Source: Stenopsyche tienmushanensis
Taxonomy: Eukaryota > Arthropoda > Insecta > Trichoptera > Stenopsychidae
Assembly (NCBI GenBank): GCA_008973525.1
Contig: WACJ01000530.1
Span: 1,054,001-1,118,000, forward strand
Direction: 5' to 3'
Length of the DNA stretch: 64,000 bases
Below the pieces are notes generated by a model, which did not search any database, was not told the origin of the DNA, and was given only the letters and a program-made list of their open reading frames with translations. The translations under genes and the position numbers were made by a program. The first letter of the stretch is position 1, and the number at the start of each line of letters is the position of its first letter. Of the stretch, positions 11,656 to 23,100 are shown one piece after another.

Positions 11656-12815
11656 TCTAGCGTCTGATCTGCTGTTACTCGGTCTCTAATCTAAAATGTG
11701 CTACATTGCCTGACCAATTAGGCTTAGATTGGGATTAACTGATACATCGTTGAGGGCATTCATCTTATTTAATAATCCACCTTTGAATAAAAATATATCA
11801 TACAGCCAGGCCTAAAGTGTATGTCGTATCGTTCAATATGTTGGAGTACAAGGTATGACGAATTGCCTCGTCGCACATAAACTCTATTTTACGAGCAACT
11901 ACGTGTAGTGCAGCTCATAAATGTTGTTTCTTCCATATTTTATGTAAGATTTATTCGAGTTCCCATAATGAACAATAAAAGTGTATTTGTTAGCATTATG
12001 CGGATCCCCGAGACATTACCTCTATTTTCACCATATGTAATAAAATGTAAAACCGATCTCCCCGTTGATGAGCATGTGCGTTAAACAAGATCGAAATAGT
12101 CTTATTTATTCTGGAATGAGCATTTTTCCCGGATCGGCTATTCAAAATATTTTGAAAGATGCTGCAAACATCGCGACTTGAACAAATGTACTGTTTGAAT
12201 AGACTGTATGGCTTAATTGCTGTTGTTTTCGAGGGGCCATATCAGCGCCTAAACTATGCCATTTTTACAGCGTGTTTGTCTTTGCTTATGTGGATTTTCT
12301 TTTTGTTTCAGGTAATTTGGAGTTTCAGACACCCGTCCAGGCGAGGAGCGCGTTTATTGGATTACATATTCGCGTTTATTGTGGGGTTCGTAAAACGCGC
12401 TTTAATGCGATCTAAAATAAGACGTAAAGTCGTCGTAATCGTATTGGCACCGTTAGATATGATTATGTTTGTTTAATTGTGCGAAATGTTACGTTTATGA
12501 GCGAAGCACAAAGAGACTCTTAAAATGTAATTTTTATTCGCTTGTTCTGTTTGATGAGCTATTTGTGCACACTTTAATGGATTAGTTAGAGACTACATTT
12601 TTTTTATGTTGACAATTAAGTTCAAAGCAATGATAGATTCCGTTCGCCGGAGGAGTCTTCGGCTGCGTGCCACCACTTTTGATCGTTTTATGAGGAAACA
12701 AATATTCTATTGAAGACTATAAGTACAAATACAATAGGGTAAATCATAAAACCCACGGAAGGATAATTCATCTTTTTCATTGGCTTTATCCCGGGCGGTT
12801 CCCCGCTTCCATGTG
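11656..12815. other. single-copy sequence; one unrecognised frame
   Basis: A 105-codon + frame (12159-12476) contains one strongly hydrophobic stretch of about 20 residues (around residues 35-55) followed by a basic tail, so it could be a single-pass membrane peptide. It matches nothing I know. It also contains an internal TTTCAG/GTAATT, so even if transcribed its structure is uncertain. Otherwise no feature is visible. Confidence 0.3.
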
Positions 12816-12998
12816 ACAAAAAACTTCTTGAAAGGATTTGGCTGCGAGAAGGACATCCTCCCGCAGCCAAGGCCAACCGACGACTTCCTGACTACCATCT
12901 CCTGCGCGTCACCACCCAACCGGTAACGGTGCACGCGCAAGAAGATGGCGCTGTCAAAATAGCACATTGCACCTAAAAAGAGACAGAAGATTGTCACA
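12816..12998 (-). mobile_element. LTR-like repeat B2, fragment
   Basis: Contains the family blocks GGACATCCTCCCGCAGCC, GCGTCACCACCCAACCGG and CATTGCACCTAAAAAGAGAC in reverse orientation. The TGTAG and CTACA ends are both missing, and the GCGCCACAGAAG block is shortened relative to B1. Confidence 0.6.
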
Positions 12999-13034
12999 GC
13001 AACTGGTTTATTATTATTTTTGGTAAATATTATA

Positions 13035-13570
13035 TAGGGAATCCAATACAAATAGGGAATCCAATCCCGAAATCCCGGGATCCCGGACAGTTTTAGGTGT
13101 TCATGAGTCCCGGGATTAGTAAACGTAATCCGGGATTAAAATTTTTTTCTAACAGAAATCGTACACCTCACCAGCATGATGAAGGCCACTAAATCGAAAC
13201 ATTCTCGCAGAAATCTGAACGCTTGGAAACAGTGGCGTAACTACAAATTAGTCAGCTTAGACGACGCCTAGGGGCTGTCTAATCTATGTATACATATATT
13301 CAGTACATGTGTGTTTTTCAAATTGTTATATTAACCTTTCCCTACCGGTGATGTATTTACTACACATATAATAGATACGGGCTTCAAAATTTTTGTATTC
13401 CTCCGTAATATAATTATGAATCACATCAAAGTATTATAGTATATTAGTATTCATCTGCAGCGACGGAAATAAATAATTTGTCGGGAAATCGGGAATGTTG
13501 CGAGTTTTAGTCCGCGTCTCAGCAGAAAAGAATTTTATCAGACGCATTGCTAACAAAATGGGGTCAAAAT
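13035..13570 (+). mobile_element. hAT-family element, copy A4 with intact 5' terminal repeat
   Basis: The 5' end reads TAGGGAATCCAATCCCGA at 13053. A second, partial TAGGGAATCCAAT lies just upstream at 13035, so two ends are stacked. The internal CCTACCGGTGATGTATTTAC core follows, with a small deletion around the CATCGACTC block, and the copy ends near AACAAAATGGGGTC. Transposase and 3' terminal repeat are absent. Confidence 0.8.
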
Positions 13571-13683
13571 TGTACGAAATTCTTTATTTTAAAAATGAGA
13601 TTTGATTTACATCATGATCTGATAGGCTCTCGTTCGCCGATAGCCACTCGCTGCTTCAAATTCATGATGCATTTAGATTTATA

Positions 13684-14095
13684 GGGTGTGTCCCAAAAGT
13701 CATGAAATATGTTTTTTAAAGTACTCTCCATGAGCATTAATATATGTCCTAGGGTGGTTTGCAGTAGCATTGTCCCATTGTTTTACCAGGACATGTGGGT
13801 GGGTGCATTGCCGTGGTACAGCACCCAGATAATCCCTTTTAAATCTTTCTAGAACATCCACGTGGTAGGCAATATTGGGATTATGTACTTTGGGTACAAA
13901 TTTTTTGTTGATCACACTCTTGGTCCTTTACTTTGGATTGGCTCATTCTGGCCTTCTTCGATTTTAGAGACACCGATGCGTGCTATTCGGCACATTAAAG
14001 CTAACCTACCACCTCATCCGACCGATTCGAACACGCTATGATCAGTAAACATTTGGCAATAAAAAAATATTTCATGACTTTTGGGATACATCCCA
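13684..14095 (-). mobile_element. internally deleted mariner/Tc1-like element with both terminal repeats
   Basis: The left end GGGTGTGTCCCAAAAGTCAT and the right end are inverted: the right end in reverse reads GGGATGTATCCCAAAAGTCA. TA dinucleotides flank both sides (13682-13683 and 14096-14097), the Tc1/mariner target duplication. The 412 bp interior holds a 71-codon minus-strand frame in which KQWDNATANHPRT may derive from the DNA.pH catalytic motif, but it is too degraded to be sure. The element must have been mobilised in trans, if at all. Confidence 0.75.
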
Positions 14096-14097
14096 TA

Positions 14098-16333
14098 ATC
14101 AAACGTCAAGCACGATTGATTAAATCTGTGATGTTTGACGTTTTTCCTGGCGAAAAATAACCGATTTAGATATTCCAGTTAAACGTATTGATGCACTTCA
14201 GCCACAAAGGAGGACAAGTTGTTAACATTTAATCTGGTGGGTTCTGTTTATATATTGCTTGAGATGTTTATTACGTTTTATTGATGTTTCTCGAATAGTG
14301 CTACATAAAGTGATGGACTTTTGTATGGTTTTATAAATGCTTTATGCACTGTCTGTTCATAATGGACGTATAACGAGTGAACATCAATGAAGACATTACA
14401 AATTGAAAGTTGTAGCTGCACAATGACGCTAAGCATGTCAAATAAAACGATTCTAGCAGAATGAAGGCGAAGTGGAAAATACGCCATTTAATAATGTTCA
14501 AATATGATCAGCAATGAGTTGATCTAAACATCGGCATTGCTGTCGTTTAATCTGTCAATCCCGAAAGTGGTCTTGCATCGGTTGGCCGCGTTCCAGTGTT
14601 GTATTGCCTTAGTTCCGATCCTCGCGTGCTCCCGGCCCACCTCCAGGTCTTGGCACGTGGATTTTACGAGGGCCGAATTAATAAATGCTCCGCTGGCTGA
14701 CGTCAATGGCTCGTCTATTTGAGTCTCCACTCGGATGTTTATCTAACTGCTGTCCGTGGCGATTGTTCCAGCTTTCGACGTCTGCATTTCGCTCTACCTG
14801 CCCTCTGATTGACGTCCGGGAATCGCTCGATTATCCCGACCGAAGAGCGCACAAGATTCATGTCCGAATGGAATAAACAATAACATTTGGACACTGTGAA
14901 AATTTATCTCGCGCATTCTTCGAATTGTTTCCTATTGATTTTATTTTATTTTTTGTCCATTTTTATATTCCAATAATTCATTGTACATTATCGAGAATGC
15001 ACATCAGCGATGAACACGCGGGAGCGGGGCGCTGCCCGGGGATTCCGTCCCGCGAGCATCACGTAACATTGGTGTCAGAAGTGCGATATCATTTATATTG
15101 TCGTATTTATCCCATCCCATAACATTGTGTACATTATATATCAGAATGTTCTTTTATTTGGTGCTATTGTTGGATACAATAGGATTTGATAAGGAATTGT
15201 GCAATATGTTATTACATCAGAGACGATTGTTTGTATTGTTTTTATCAAAGCGAATTGTACAATTACAATGTTTTTTTATAATCATGCCAAATCTATTTTG
15301 TAATGAGCGACTGTATTCGTAAGAAGCAGCTGACATATGATTACGACATGGTCTTATGGTTTATTTTTGAATGGTTTTGATTGAATTTAAGCACAGAATA
15401 CACACATTTATTATCAATTTTATGATTTTTGGGTCAAATGTCAGATGTATTAAAGAATTTATCCGAAAATATCTAAGAATTTGTGGTCGATTAACACTTA
15501 ATTATGCGAGTTGTTGTGTTTATTGTATTCAATTATGCTGAAGATAAGCATCATTCCTTGTCGGAGAAGACTTACTGCTATTAGCTTAATGATACGCTAA
15601 ATAGCATATAGAGTGCTAGAAGGTATAGCCAGAACACAATGTGATCTTGTTGTTTTTTCTAATTTGGGTCCGTGTTGATTTTAGAGTTTTCGCTAATGAT
15701 CTCTAGTCACGTGAGCTGGAAAATGTACGTCGTCTAGTAATTTAAGTCGGTCGAGCGCAGCTCTAGCATTTTTCACGAGCCGGTGTTTCTCTACCTGGCC
15801 AATCTAATTTGGCATATAGTGACAGCATCCAGGCAAAATAGCGAAGCTGAAAGAATACATTTGTATTCACGGTCCAGCTGACAGGAGAAATATAGTACGG
15901 TGCGTTGGCGTGTCTAGAAGATAAATTCGTAATGCGGGAGACGAGGAATATATTAGCGTTCGTGTCTCCCGTGTATTATGCGACATGGGGTTTTTATGCA
16001 TAATTCAATCAGGCGAGGGGCAATGCACCCTCCGATGCGGAATCGATGTACTATTTTATTTACACACAGTTGAGGTACTCTGGAAGAACAGCCTCTTTCG
16101 CACCCCCTGGGGGAGGAGGGCATAAATGCCCCTGATGCTTTTTTATCTGGACCGTTTACGTGGCCTTTTTATGCCGATCTTATTTAATGCCAGACCAATA
16201 TATTGGTATACTGAGTATTTTCATCCCCTAGAATTCTTAAATGACGACTAAATAGGGCGAAGAATGATGTTATTGAATGTTCATTTCAGTCAAAAAACTC
16301 GGAGAGGGACTTCAATTGCAATACAAATCTTCC
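14098..16333. other. single-copy sequence, no gene recognised
   Basis: Unique DNA. Around 14,530-14,880 it is CpG-rich, with short overlapping frames on both strands. From 15,100 to 15,700 it is AT-rich. No repeat family, RNA gene or protein domain was recognised. Confidence 0.4.
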
Positions 16334-16385
16334 CGCGGCCAAGACTTTTGGTCGACCCATTTCTTATGTCTTGCGCGTTCTTGTC
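16334..16385 (+). repeat. short dispersed repeat O
   Basis: GCGGCCAAGACTTTTGGTCG followed by ACCCATTTCTTATG resembles about 50 bp at 38233-38280. The GACTTTTGGTC core forms a small inverted repeat. Family unknown. Confidence 0.45.
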
Positions 16386-17139
16386 CGCGTCAATTAATAG
16401 CTGCTTCATGCAGGGGTGCTATAACATTTGATCTATTTTGGCTTTCTTATATAATCCAGACATGTGCTTTTTCAGTCCATTTCTCTGAAATTACATTTCT
16501 TCAAAATGCACAAAGCCAAGGCCGCGCCACATTTATCCTCGGCCAAATTCGGTAGCTTGAGGCGTTTTGTGCGAACAAAAAAAGGGAAGCTGGGTAAGTG
16601 GAGTGCAAGTTAATTATAAAAGCTCTGGCATAACAAGAGACAAATTCCGCGCTACATGCAGAAGTTATTCTCGTCATACGCTGTTATGAAGAATAATTCT
16701 GGCTCTCGTATTCTCGCCGAGAAAATGATATAAAAATAAACTGGCCACACAACAGGTAATTCATTCACAACCAAAACGTATACGTGTATATACGTGACGC
16801 GGGAGCTTTCCGAATTATATTTTTATTTTGCGCAAATCCGATGAAGAAACTTCACCCAAGCCATGGCTTCGTGTGCCACATACTTCCGAACAAAATTACA
16901 CGTTCCATGGACGTTCTCAAAATCCCGAAATAGAAATTCTCATCCCGCTTCTTATTATTATCGTCCTTGAACCCCATCCGGGAAATATTTTCTAATAAGA
17001 CGATAAGGGGCTACATTTGCCACCCTTCCGTATATCGCACTAATTTATTTCACAAACAAAATCTAATTAACTTGTTAATTTACATGAAATCATTCCATGT
17101 AGGACATTTGCTGATTAACATTGATCTTGTGTGCCCTAG
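16386..17139. other. single-copy sequence, no gene recognised
   Basis: No convincing coding frame or repeat family was found in this stretch. Confidence 0.35.
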
Positions 17140-17141
17140 TA

Positions 17142-17356
17142 CAGTCAACCCTTCTATAGCGTCAAGATAGGGATGACGCTATATAAACAAAACGCTATAG
17201 AAAGTTAGGCACCCATACAAAATTTTTACGTGCTTAGCTTATGTGAACAAGTGCAAGTGACTAACACGCGCGAGAGGGCATTATCAATACATATTTTAAT
17301 CCTTGCTTATATTAAAGACGCCGCAAACGAAGTGGACGCTATAAGAGGGTTGACTG
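17142..17356. mobile_element. family G: complete TA-flanked MITE (pogo/Tc1-like)
   Basis: The left end CAGTCAACCCTTCTATAGCG and the right end are inverted copies (the right end reads CGCTATAAGAGGGTTGACTG). TA dinucleotides lie directly outside both (17140-17141 and 17357-17358). Length is 215 bp with no coding capacity. The CAGT start and TA target fit the pogo/Tigger branch of Tc1-mariner. Partial copies lie at 6221, 36008, 36552-37217 and 46692. Confidence 0.8.
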
Positions 17357-17629
17357 TATATGCATTTAACACGCCTTTTCATTGCTTTGGTAGCCTTTTG
17401 ATCCCTTTTTTGTTAAAAAATTTCAACTTAGGAGCATAAAATGATTTTAAATGCATTTCCATGTGCATTTTTCTTTCAGGCTGTGCTCCATATACTTGAA
17501 GAATTGTAGATTCGTCTAATATTAATAAGGAGGGTGTGCTAACATTTCCCAGTTTATTTCCAGTGTCAATTTTGCTTTAGGCGCGCATTACCATGAAACA
17601 TTATCGTATTTTGAATAAATATCAAGGCT

Positions 17630-17945
17630 TTAACAAGGGCGTGGCAAAGCAGGCGCAAAACACAGAATACAGACCCGATCGAGAGTTGCACATGGTTTTT
17701 ATTTTATTTGTCCATTCTACTTTACATGAATTAACACTGATTGATTCTGTCCGTTTTTATAATATATACTAAGTTGTCTAAACCCTCTCGTTATCGTTAT
17801 GTTCCGCCGCTCATTCGTCACATCAGCGGTCCGAAAAGCGGACCGATTGAGCATACATACCTTATGGCCATTCCGTCCTCTTTTAGAGCCCTTTACAACA
17901 GTAACCGCCATCTATACGTTAGGTCGGGTACTAATGAGACTATTT
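17630..17945 (+). repeat. dispersed repeat C1
   Basis: Family C blocks in order: ACAAGGGCGTGGCAAAGCAG, GATCGAGAGTTGCACATGG, TGTCCGTTTTTATAATATA and, at 17827-17845, the hairpin CGGTCCGAAAAGCGGACCG. The block between the last two that carries the AATATTTTCGACC sequence is missing. No function is known. Confidence 0.6.
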
Positions 17946-18264
17946 TTGGATGATATTTTAAAATATTGCATTTATAATAGTATTAGTTAACTTGCCAGGG
18001 ACGACTCTGATAAATACGGACGTTTCTCTTTTAATTTTTGGTTTTAAACTTGTGCAGTTATATTTTTTCCGTGTTTCATTCATTCATAATAAAATGTTTC
18101 CTGCATATCCCACCATATGTACAACATAAACCTTTTATATAATCAATCCAGATTTGTTTTTTTTTTCAAAGGGGCCATTGATTTTTTCGACGTATTTGAA
18201 TGGCGTACGGTACCCATCTACGTCTACGGATCCCAGTCTATGGTAACTCCCCAATTGTTTGTCG

Positions 18265-18572
18265 TGGATCTGCTGAGACACGGATTAAAACTCGCAAAAT
18301 TCCCGATTTCCAGACAAAATATTTATTTACATCGCTGCAGATGAATACTTATATACTATAATACTTTGATGTGATTCGTAATTATATTACGGAAGGATAC
18401 AAAAATTTTGAAGCCCGTATCTATTATATTTCACATAGATATTCCCATTATTAGTGTCGAGGTGTAGTAAATACATCACCGGTAGGGAAAGGTTAATGAA
18501 ATTTTTCCAGGTTACGCTTACTAATCGCGGGACCAATGAGCACCTAAAACTGTTCGGGATCCCGGATACATT
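18265..18572 (-). mobile_element. hAT-family element, copy A5
   Basis: Core copy from GCTGAGACACGGATTAAAAC through CATCACCGGTAGGGAAAGG. A deletion then joins directly to the 5' terminal region (ACTAATCGCGGGACC, CTGTTCGGGATCCCGG). The same junction style appears in A9, suggesting a shared deleted subfamily. Outer terminal repeats are lost. Confidence 0.75.
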
Positions 18573-19364
18573 TAGTCCCCTCCCCATATATGTTCATTTG
18601 GGCATTGAAAGGATTAAAAAGTGATCCGATCATCATCCGACTGTACATTTTTAATCTCAATCCAAATATAACACACGAGATTCATTCAATTTATTCAAAG
18701 TGGCATTGTGCGCTCGTCCAGCATCCTCACCTTGGAAATTGCCTCTTCAGATCTAGCCGCTTTTGGGGTCACAAATTTTAAAAGCTCTTCAATCGCCCTT
18801 CATTTCGTATGACTTTTACTTTTGAATTTACTACTCGTTCGGTCCCCATTAATTTTTCGCCAATATAGATCTTATCGCGCTTTTGAAGGCTCTCCGTGCA
18901 TTACGCGTCGATATTTAATGATATATGGATCGATAGGCCGAGTCCGATTCGATGGGTTATAATTTTTTGGGTCACGATCTTTGGGCGGATCCTTGGACCT
19001 GCCAAAGGGTTGGCTGATGCCATTTAAAATGTGAACATTTGAAGAGCTTTCCGGATGCTCTCAGACGAATGTATTCCATTTCCGATCCGAATAATCTATA
19101 TTGGTTGGTGCTTTGAAGATTTTTTTGTAACTCTTTCGTTCTATTTACAGCAATGGCTATTAATCATTCTCAGAATTTGAATTGCTTCGATAAAATATTG
19201 CTCCGTACAGTTTTGAATATTGCGCACTTCTAATAATCCAAAAATACTATAGTAATATCTTTTTGGGATGGAATAGGAGCCAGCTTTCAATATAAAAATT
19301 GAATGGATTTAAAGTGAAATTCAAGGGTCGAAAGAAACTTAAAATCGTATATGAATTCCATTCC
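18573..19364. other. single-copy sequence, no gene recognised
   Basis: AT-rich unique DNA without a recognised gene or repeat. Confidence 0.35.
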
Positions 19365-19368
19365 TTAA

Positions 19369-19505
19369 CCCTATGATCTATAGAGAGTATACACGCACAT
19401 GTGCGAGTATTTAGTCCATAGCACTATATTTGCAATGTCGTGCTTGTATTTCTAATGATGTTAATCGTTACATTTACAGTTTCAATTAACATCCCAATCA
19501 AAGGG
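19369..19505. mobile_element. family F: 137 bp TTAA-flanked MITE (piggyBac-like)
   Basis: Bounded on both sides by TTAA (19365-19368 and 19506-19509). The left end CCCTATGATC and the inverted right end CCCTTTGATTG form short terminal repeats. The interior contains GTCGTGCTTGTATTTCTAA, whose reverse complement recurs at 55.13 kb inside another TTAACCCTTTGATTGG end. TTAA target duplication is diagnostic of piggyBac-type elements. There is no coding capacity. Confidence 0.7.
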
Positions 19506-19509
19506 TTAA

Positions 19510-20146
19510 AGACGCATTTGAGGAACCGTTTTAACAGTGTATTTAACATATCGCATTAAAATTACAATCATTCTTCCAGACCCCACTATCAGAATGTTAT
19601 GTAGCGGTATTAAATACATAATTAATCCACGTGGAATAATAAATAAACTATTCATTTGAATTAAAGTGTAAAATAATGTGGCGAGTGCATCGAGAAAATG
19701 TGATCATTAACGAAGTTTATTTTAGTAAAAGACTGTTGAAATTAGCATAATTTTTCCGTTTCGCCAGATTATCTTAAATATATTACGTTTAATCTGATCT
19801 GATGATGAACATGTTTACGAGGTCTTCTTTTAGTTTAAAAATTGCTCCAACTATTTTCATATTTGAATCTATCTTTCCTCGTTTTAATTTTAACATCATC
19901 GAATGCACGAAAAACCTATGGCGCAGAATAAGCGCGTCGAATAGGTTTAACGTCATCGAATGCTTTATCAATGTCTATGTAGTAAATGTAGACGCGAAAA
20001 ATGCTTTTAATTAAGTTTGAAATGGGTACATTTGGACCAATCGATACCATAGCAATTATAATTGGACTTGGACTATAGATCGCAATATTTGAGAATATTA
20101 GACGTGTAGGGGCAACTTTACAGCACGAGCTTGTCATCGACGTACA
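19510..20146. other. single-copy sequence, no gene recognised
   Basis: AT-rich. Short frames on both strands overlap (19789-20014) and show no domain. Confidence 0.35.
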
Positions 20147-20645
20147 CAGGGCCGTAACAAGGGCGTAGGCAAAGCAGGCGCCCGCCACGGGCGCAATTGG
20201 GCTTGGGGCGCAAAACGTTGAATATCGACCCGATCGAGAGTTGCACATGGTTTTTATTTTACTCGACCATTCTACTTTACATAAACCAACACTGATCGAT
20301 CCTGTCCGTTTTTATAATATATACATAAGCCCGCAACAAAATGAAGACAATAATATTTTCGACCGATTGTAAAGTTTAAACAATCCACTCCATCAGTCTT
20401 CTACAGACAACTTCGTTTCATAATGAGAGTTTATAATCGTTCTGTAGACATGTTCAAGAATAGCGTCCGATCGCGAGGTGCACATTCATCATATCAGCGG
20501 TCCGAAAAGCGGACCGATTGGACATACAAACTTTTGCGGCATTTTCTATTATCTGTACGATCATGGAAGCAACGTACCGTCTACACACTTTCTATAATAG
20601 TATTTTTTTTATAACAGTAACAGCCATCTAAATGTTAGATCGGGT
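20147..20645 (+). repeat. dispersed repeat C2, longest copy
   Basis: Starts at CAGGGCCGTAACAAGGGCG and runs through GGCGCCCGCCACGGGCGC, ATCGAGAGTTGCACATGG, AATATTTTCGACCGATTG, ATCAGTCTTCTACAGACAAC and the hairpin CGGTCCGAAAAGCGGACCG at 20498-20516, to CTGTACGATCATGGAAGC and a terminal ACAGTAACAGCCATCTAAA. The CAGGGCCG end resembles termini of some hAT elements, but I found no 8 bp duplication or inverted partner, so the class is left open. Confidence 0.65.
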
Positions 20646-20654
20646 ATATTTAAG

Positions 20655-21005
20655 TCAATTTGTTTAATATAAAAAATAATTTGAAGTCGAAATAATTTGA
20701 TTTATTTAAGAAAAGATAAAAATACAATTCAAAAATAGATAAATAAAACACCAAAAAATTCAAATATTATTTTGAAAATATGCTCTAAGCAACATTAAAG
20801 CATCGAGTGTTTCGTCGCTTGGTCTGGATCTGATTTTAGAAGCCAGGCAACCTGCTGCTGAAAATGCACGCTCATCAGATATTTAAATGCTAGTTCGAGA
20901 TTTTTGTATAACACCATCAATGTGACTGATACATTTTTGCTGAGACACTGTCGATAGCACACAATATTCGGCAATTTCTTCAAGTAAACATAATATACAT
21001 GAAAT
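20655..21005 (-). mobile_element. hAT-family element, copy A6 with transposase 3' end
   Basis: Reverse copy of the family's 3' half. It has the AT-rich 3' untranslated tail, then on the minus strand the transposase end (reverse of LLRAYFQNNI), KIRSRLND and the SAAG region, followed by a deletion that joins straight to the CATCAATGTGACTGATA block. It ends near GCTGAGACACTG. The SVEAERAF segment is partly deleted. Confidence 0.75.
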
Positions 21006-21077
21006 ACAATATACTTGCAAGATAATCTCTGCGTCTCTGTTTCTATTCAAACTCAACCGTCGTTTTTAACGTCGTTG

Positions 21078-21211
21078 GTTAACCTTGACTGCGGGAGGAC
21101 GTCCTGCCCGTTGCCAGATCTCTCTCTCGTGTTGAATAAAGATTTATCAAGAGAAGAGTCTTTCTGAAGTCTTTCGACGCCCATCCACCTACATTCATCC
21201 GTCCGGCTACA
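21078..21211 (+). mobile_element. LTR-like repeat B3, 3' part
   Basis: Contains CTTGACTGCGGGAGGACGTC, an AATAAA just after CTCTCGTGTTG, GAAGAGTCTTTCTGAAG and the family 3' terminus CCGTCCGGCTACA. The 5' half is missing. A hAT MITE begins 8 bp later. Confidence 0.6.
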
Positions 21212-21218
21212 TCATGAC

Positions 21219-21593
21219 TAGGGAATCCAATTCCGAGCCCGGGATCAGGATTTTCAATAATTTAAGAAATTAGATTGATAAATTTGATCAAAAATTACTA
21301 ATAAGTCCATTTGTTTAATATAATTTTTTTTTATTTATTTAAGAAAAGAAAAAAAAACTCGCAAAATTCCCGATTTCTCGACAAATTATTTATTTTCGTC
21401 GCTGCAGATGAATATTTATACACTATTTTACGTTGATGTGATTCGTAATTATATTACGGAGGAATACGAAAATTCTGAAGCCCGTATCTATTATGTTTCA
21501 TATCGATTTTCGCATTATTAGAGTCAATGTGTAGTAAATACATCACCGGTAGGGAAAGGTCCGGAATCCGAGATTTCGGGATTGAGTTCTCTA
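21219..21593 (-). mobile_element. hAT-family MITE A7 with both terminal repeats
   Basis: The left end TAGGGAATCCAATTCCGAG and the right end GGGATTGAGTTCTCTA are inverted and bound a 375 bp element. Inside are the 3' untranslated tail and the core (CATCACCGGTAGGGAAAGG), fused by internal deletions. All transposase sequence is gone. A matching 8 bp flank is not visible (ATCATGAC against CTCGAGTC). This copy shows that the core with the ends can move as a short non-autonomous unit. Confidence 0.75.
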
Positions 21594-22703
21594 CTCGAGT
21601 CCGATCGCTTGTATGCGCGATTACTCATCAATGGATGTGAAATCTTCCCAAAAACCGGATCAAATCTTTGGAAGCTGTGTTTTTTTTCTAGCATCTCTCA
21701 TTGTTTTGATTGGGAGGAATGGAAATATTTGCGAATTCCTGCGGCGTGATCTCATAGATCGGAACGCCACACAATTGGCATAAGTCGCGAACGTGTTAAT
21801 TGTTCAATTAGTTGTTATTTTTAAGCCGCCTCATTTCTTCAATAGACACTGATACGGCGTGCATTGTATGTAAATGGCGCGCACCGAAATCGTTAAAAGT
21901 ACGTCGCTTCGAAGGTTTTGGAGCGCGACGTGTAAAATTGCTATTCATTCTTATTGTACTTTAATCGCCTGGATGTGTAATTTTACGCCGTAGTAAACTG
22001 CAGCGCGTGTTCATTTTTTTCTCGCGTTGTTCTCTCGAGACAAGCACAAGTAGGTGTTTTAACGCCGTCGTTAAAATATTTGGGTGGATTTATCGCGCCG
22101 CATCTTCGACGATTGATTCATATGCGTTTTTGATGTTTCCCGGGACGCCGTCGATGTGTTTATGGGATGCCGCTTTCCTTTTGGACTTTGCACTTCCATC
22201 ATTGAGTGCTTTTCTTTCCATCTCCGCGTGCATTCCATTCTGCGTTTGCATACTTCGATGCACTTGTTTCACTTTTCATGAGGCGCTCTCCCGATACCGC
22301 CGTGAGAAACAAAACGGGTCACCTTCGATTTGTTTTGTGCTCGACGGTTTTTTGGCCTCAACGACTCCGACTGGTTTTTATTTTTAACACAATTCAGTCT
22401 TAGCATCGCAAAAAAAAATGTCTTCCCCTCCAGCATATCGTATTGTGCTCTAGCCATTATCCGTGACTTCATATGCTTCATGTGACTCCATTGTGCCATT
22501 AGTCAGTGTGTTTATTGCATATTTTTTCAATTTCAATTACCACATTTTCTCACGATAATATGTTTAAACCTTTGGAAATTCATAATAATGCAGTTTTCAT
22601 ACAACAATCGAAGCATATCATTGCGGTTGTGTTGGTGTAGTGGGTCAGATTCTGGATTTTCATGATACTTTAACACATTTCAGCCGCCTGGAATCGATCT
22701 CAA
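21594..22703. other. single-copy CpG-rich sequence; unrecognised 126-codon frame
   Basis: A + frame at 22007-22387 is open for 126 codons, with Cys/Phe/Ser-rich composition. Minus-strand frames at 22090-22272 and 22269-22499 overlap it. No domain, start context or splice structure supports either strand, so no gene is called. Upstream DNA is CpG-rich. Confidence 0.3.
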
Positions 22704-23100
22704 CATTCGGGATTGACATTTCTATCTAACAGAAATCGCACACCACATCAGCACGATGATGGTTACTAAATCGAGACATTTTCGCCGAAATCTGGACGCT
22801 TGGAAACGTGGTAGTAACTGTCTAATCTACGTATACATATATACAGTACATATATGTTTTTCAAATTTTTATATTAACCTTTCCCTACCGGTGATGTATT
22901 TACTACACATCGACTCTAATAATGGGAATATCGATATGAAATATAATAGATACGGGCTTCAGAGTTTTTGTATTCCTCCGCAATATAATTACGAATCACA
23001 TCAAAGTATTATAGAATGTAAGTATTCATCTGCAGCGACGGAAATAATAAATTTGTCGGGAAATCGGGAATTTTGCGAGTTTCGCGAGCGTCAGGTGCTC
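22704..23100 (+). mobile_element. hAT-family element, copy A8
   Basis: Forward copy from CGGGATTGACATTTCTATC through the AGTAACTGTCTAATC block and the core to GGGAATTTTGCGAGTTTCGC. The core frame in this copy is open for 118 codons (22756-23112) because the usual stop after CIPP is CAA. The terminal repeat and transposase end are missing. Confidence 0.75.

Noticed and set aside
14524..14730. 68-codon minus frame with protein-like composition
   Set aside because: A stop lies immediately upstream, the start is not ATG, and a + strand frame of equal length overlaps it.
17142..17356. CRISPR-like or tRNA-like array reading of the many short repeats
   Set aside because: Copies are dispersed, not regularly spaced, and have transposon ends; the sequence is eukaryotic. 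No tRNA with both A and B boxes was found.
17741..17990. Recurring peptide FVISAVRKADRL seen in several short frames as a conserved protein
   Set aside because: All instances are translations of the family C hairpin region; surrounding frames differ and stop quickly, so the peptide is a by-product of the DNA repeat.
22007..22387. 126-codon + frame as a gene
   Set aside because: Low-information composition, overlapping open minus-strand frames of similar quality, no recognisable family.
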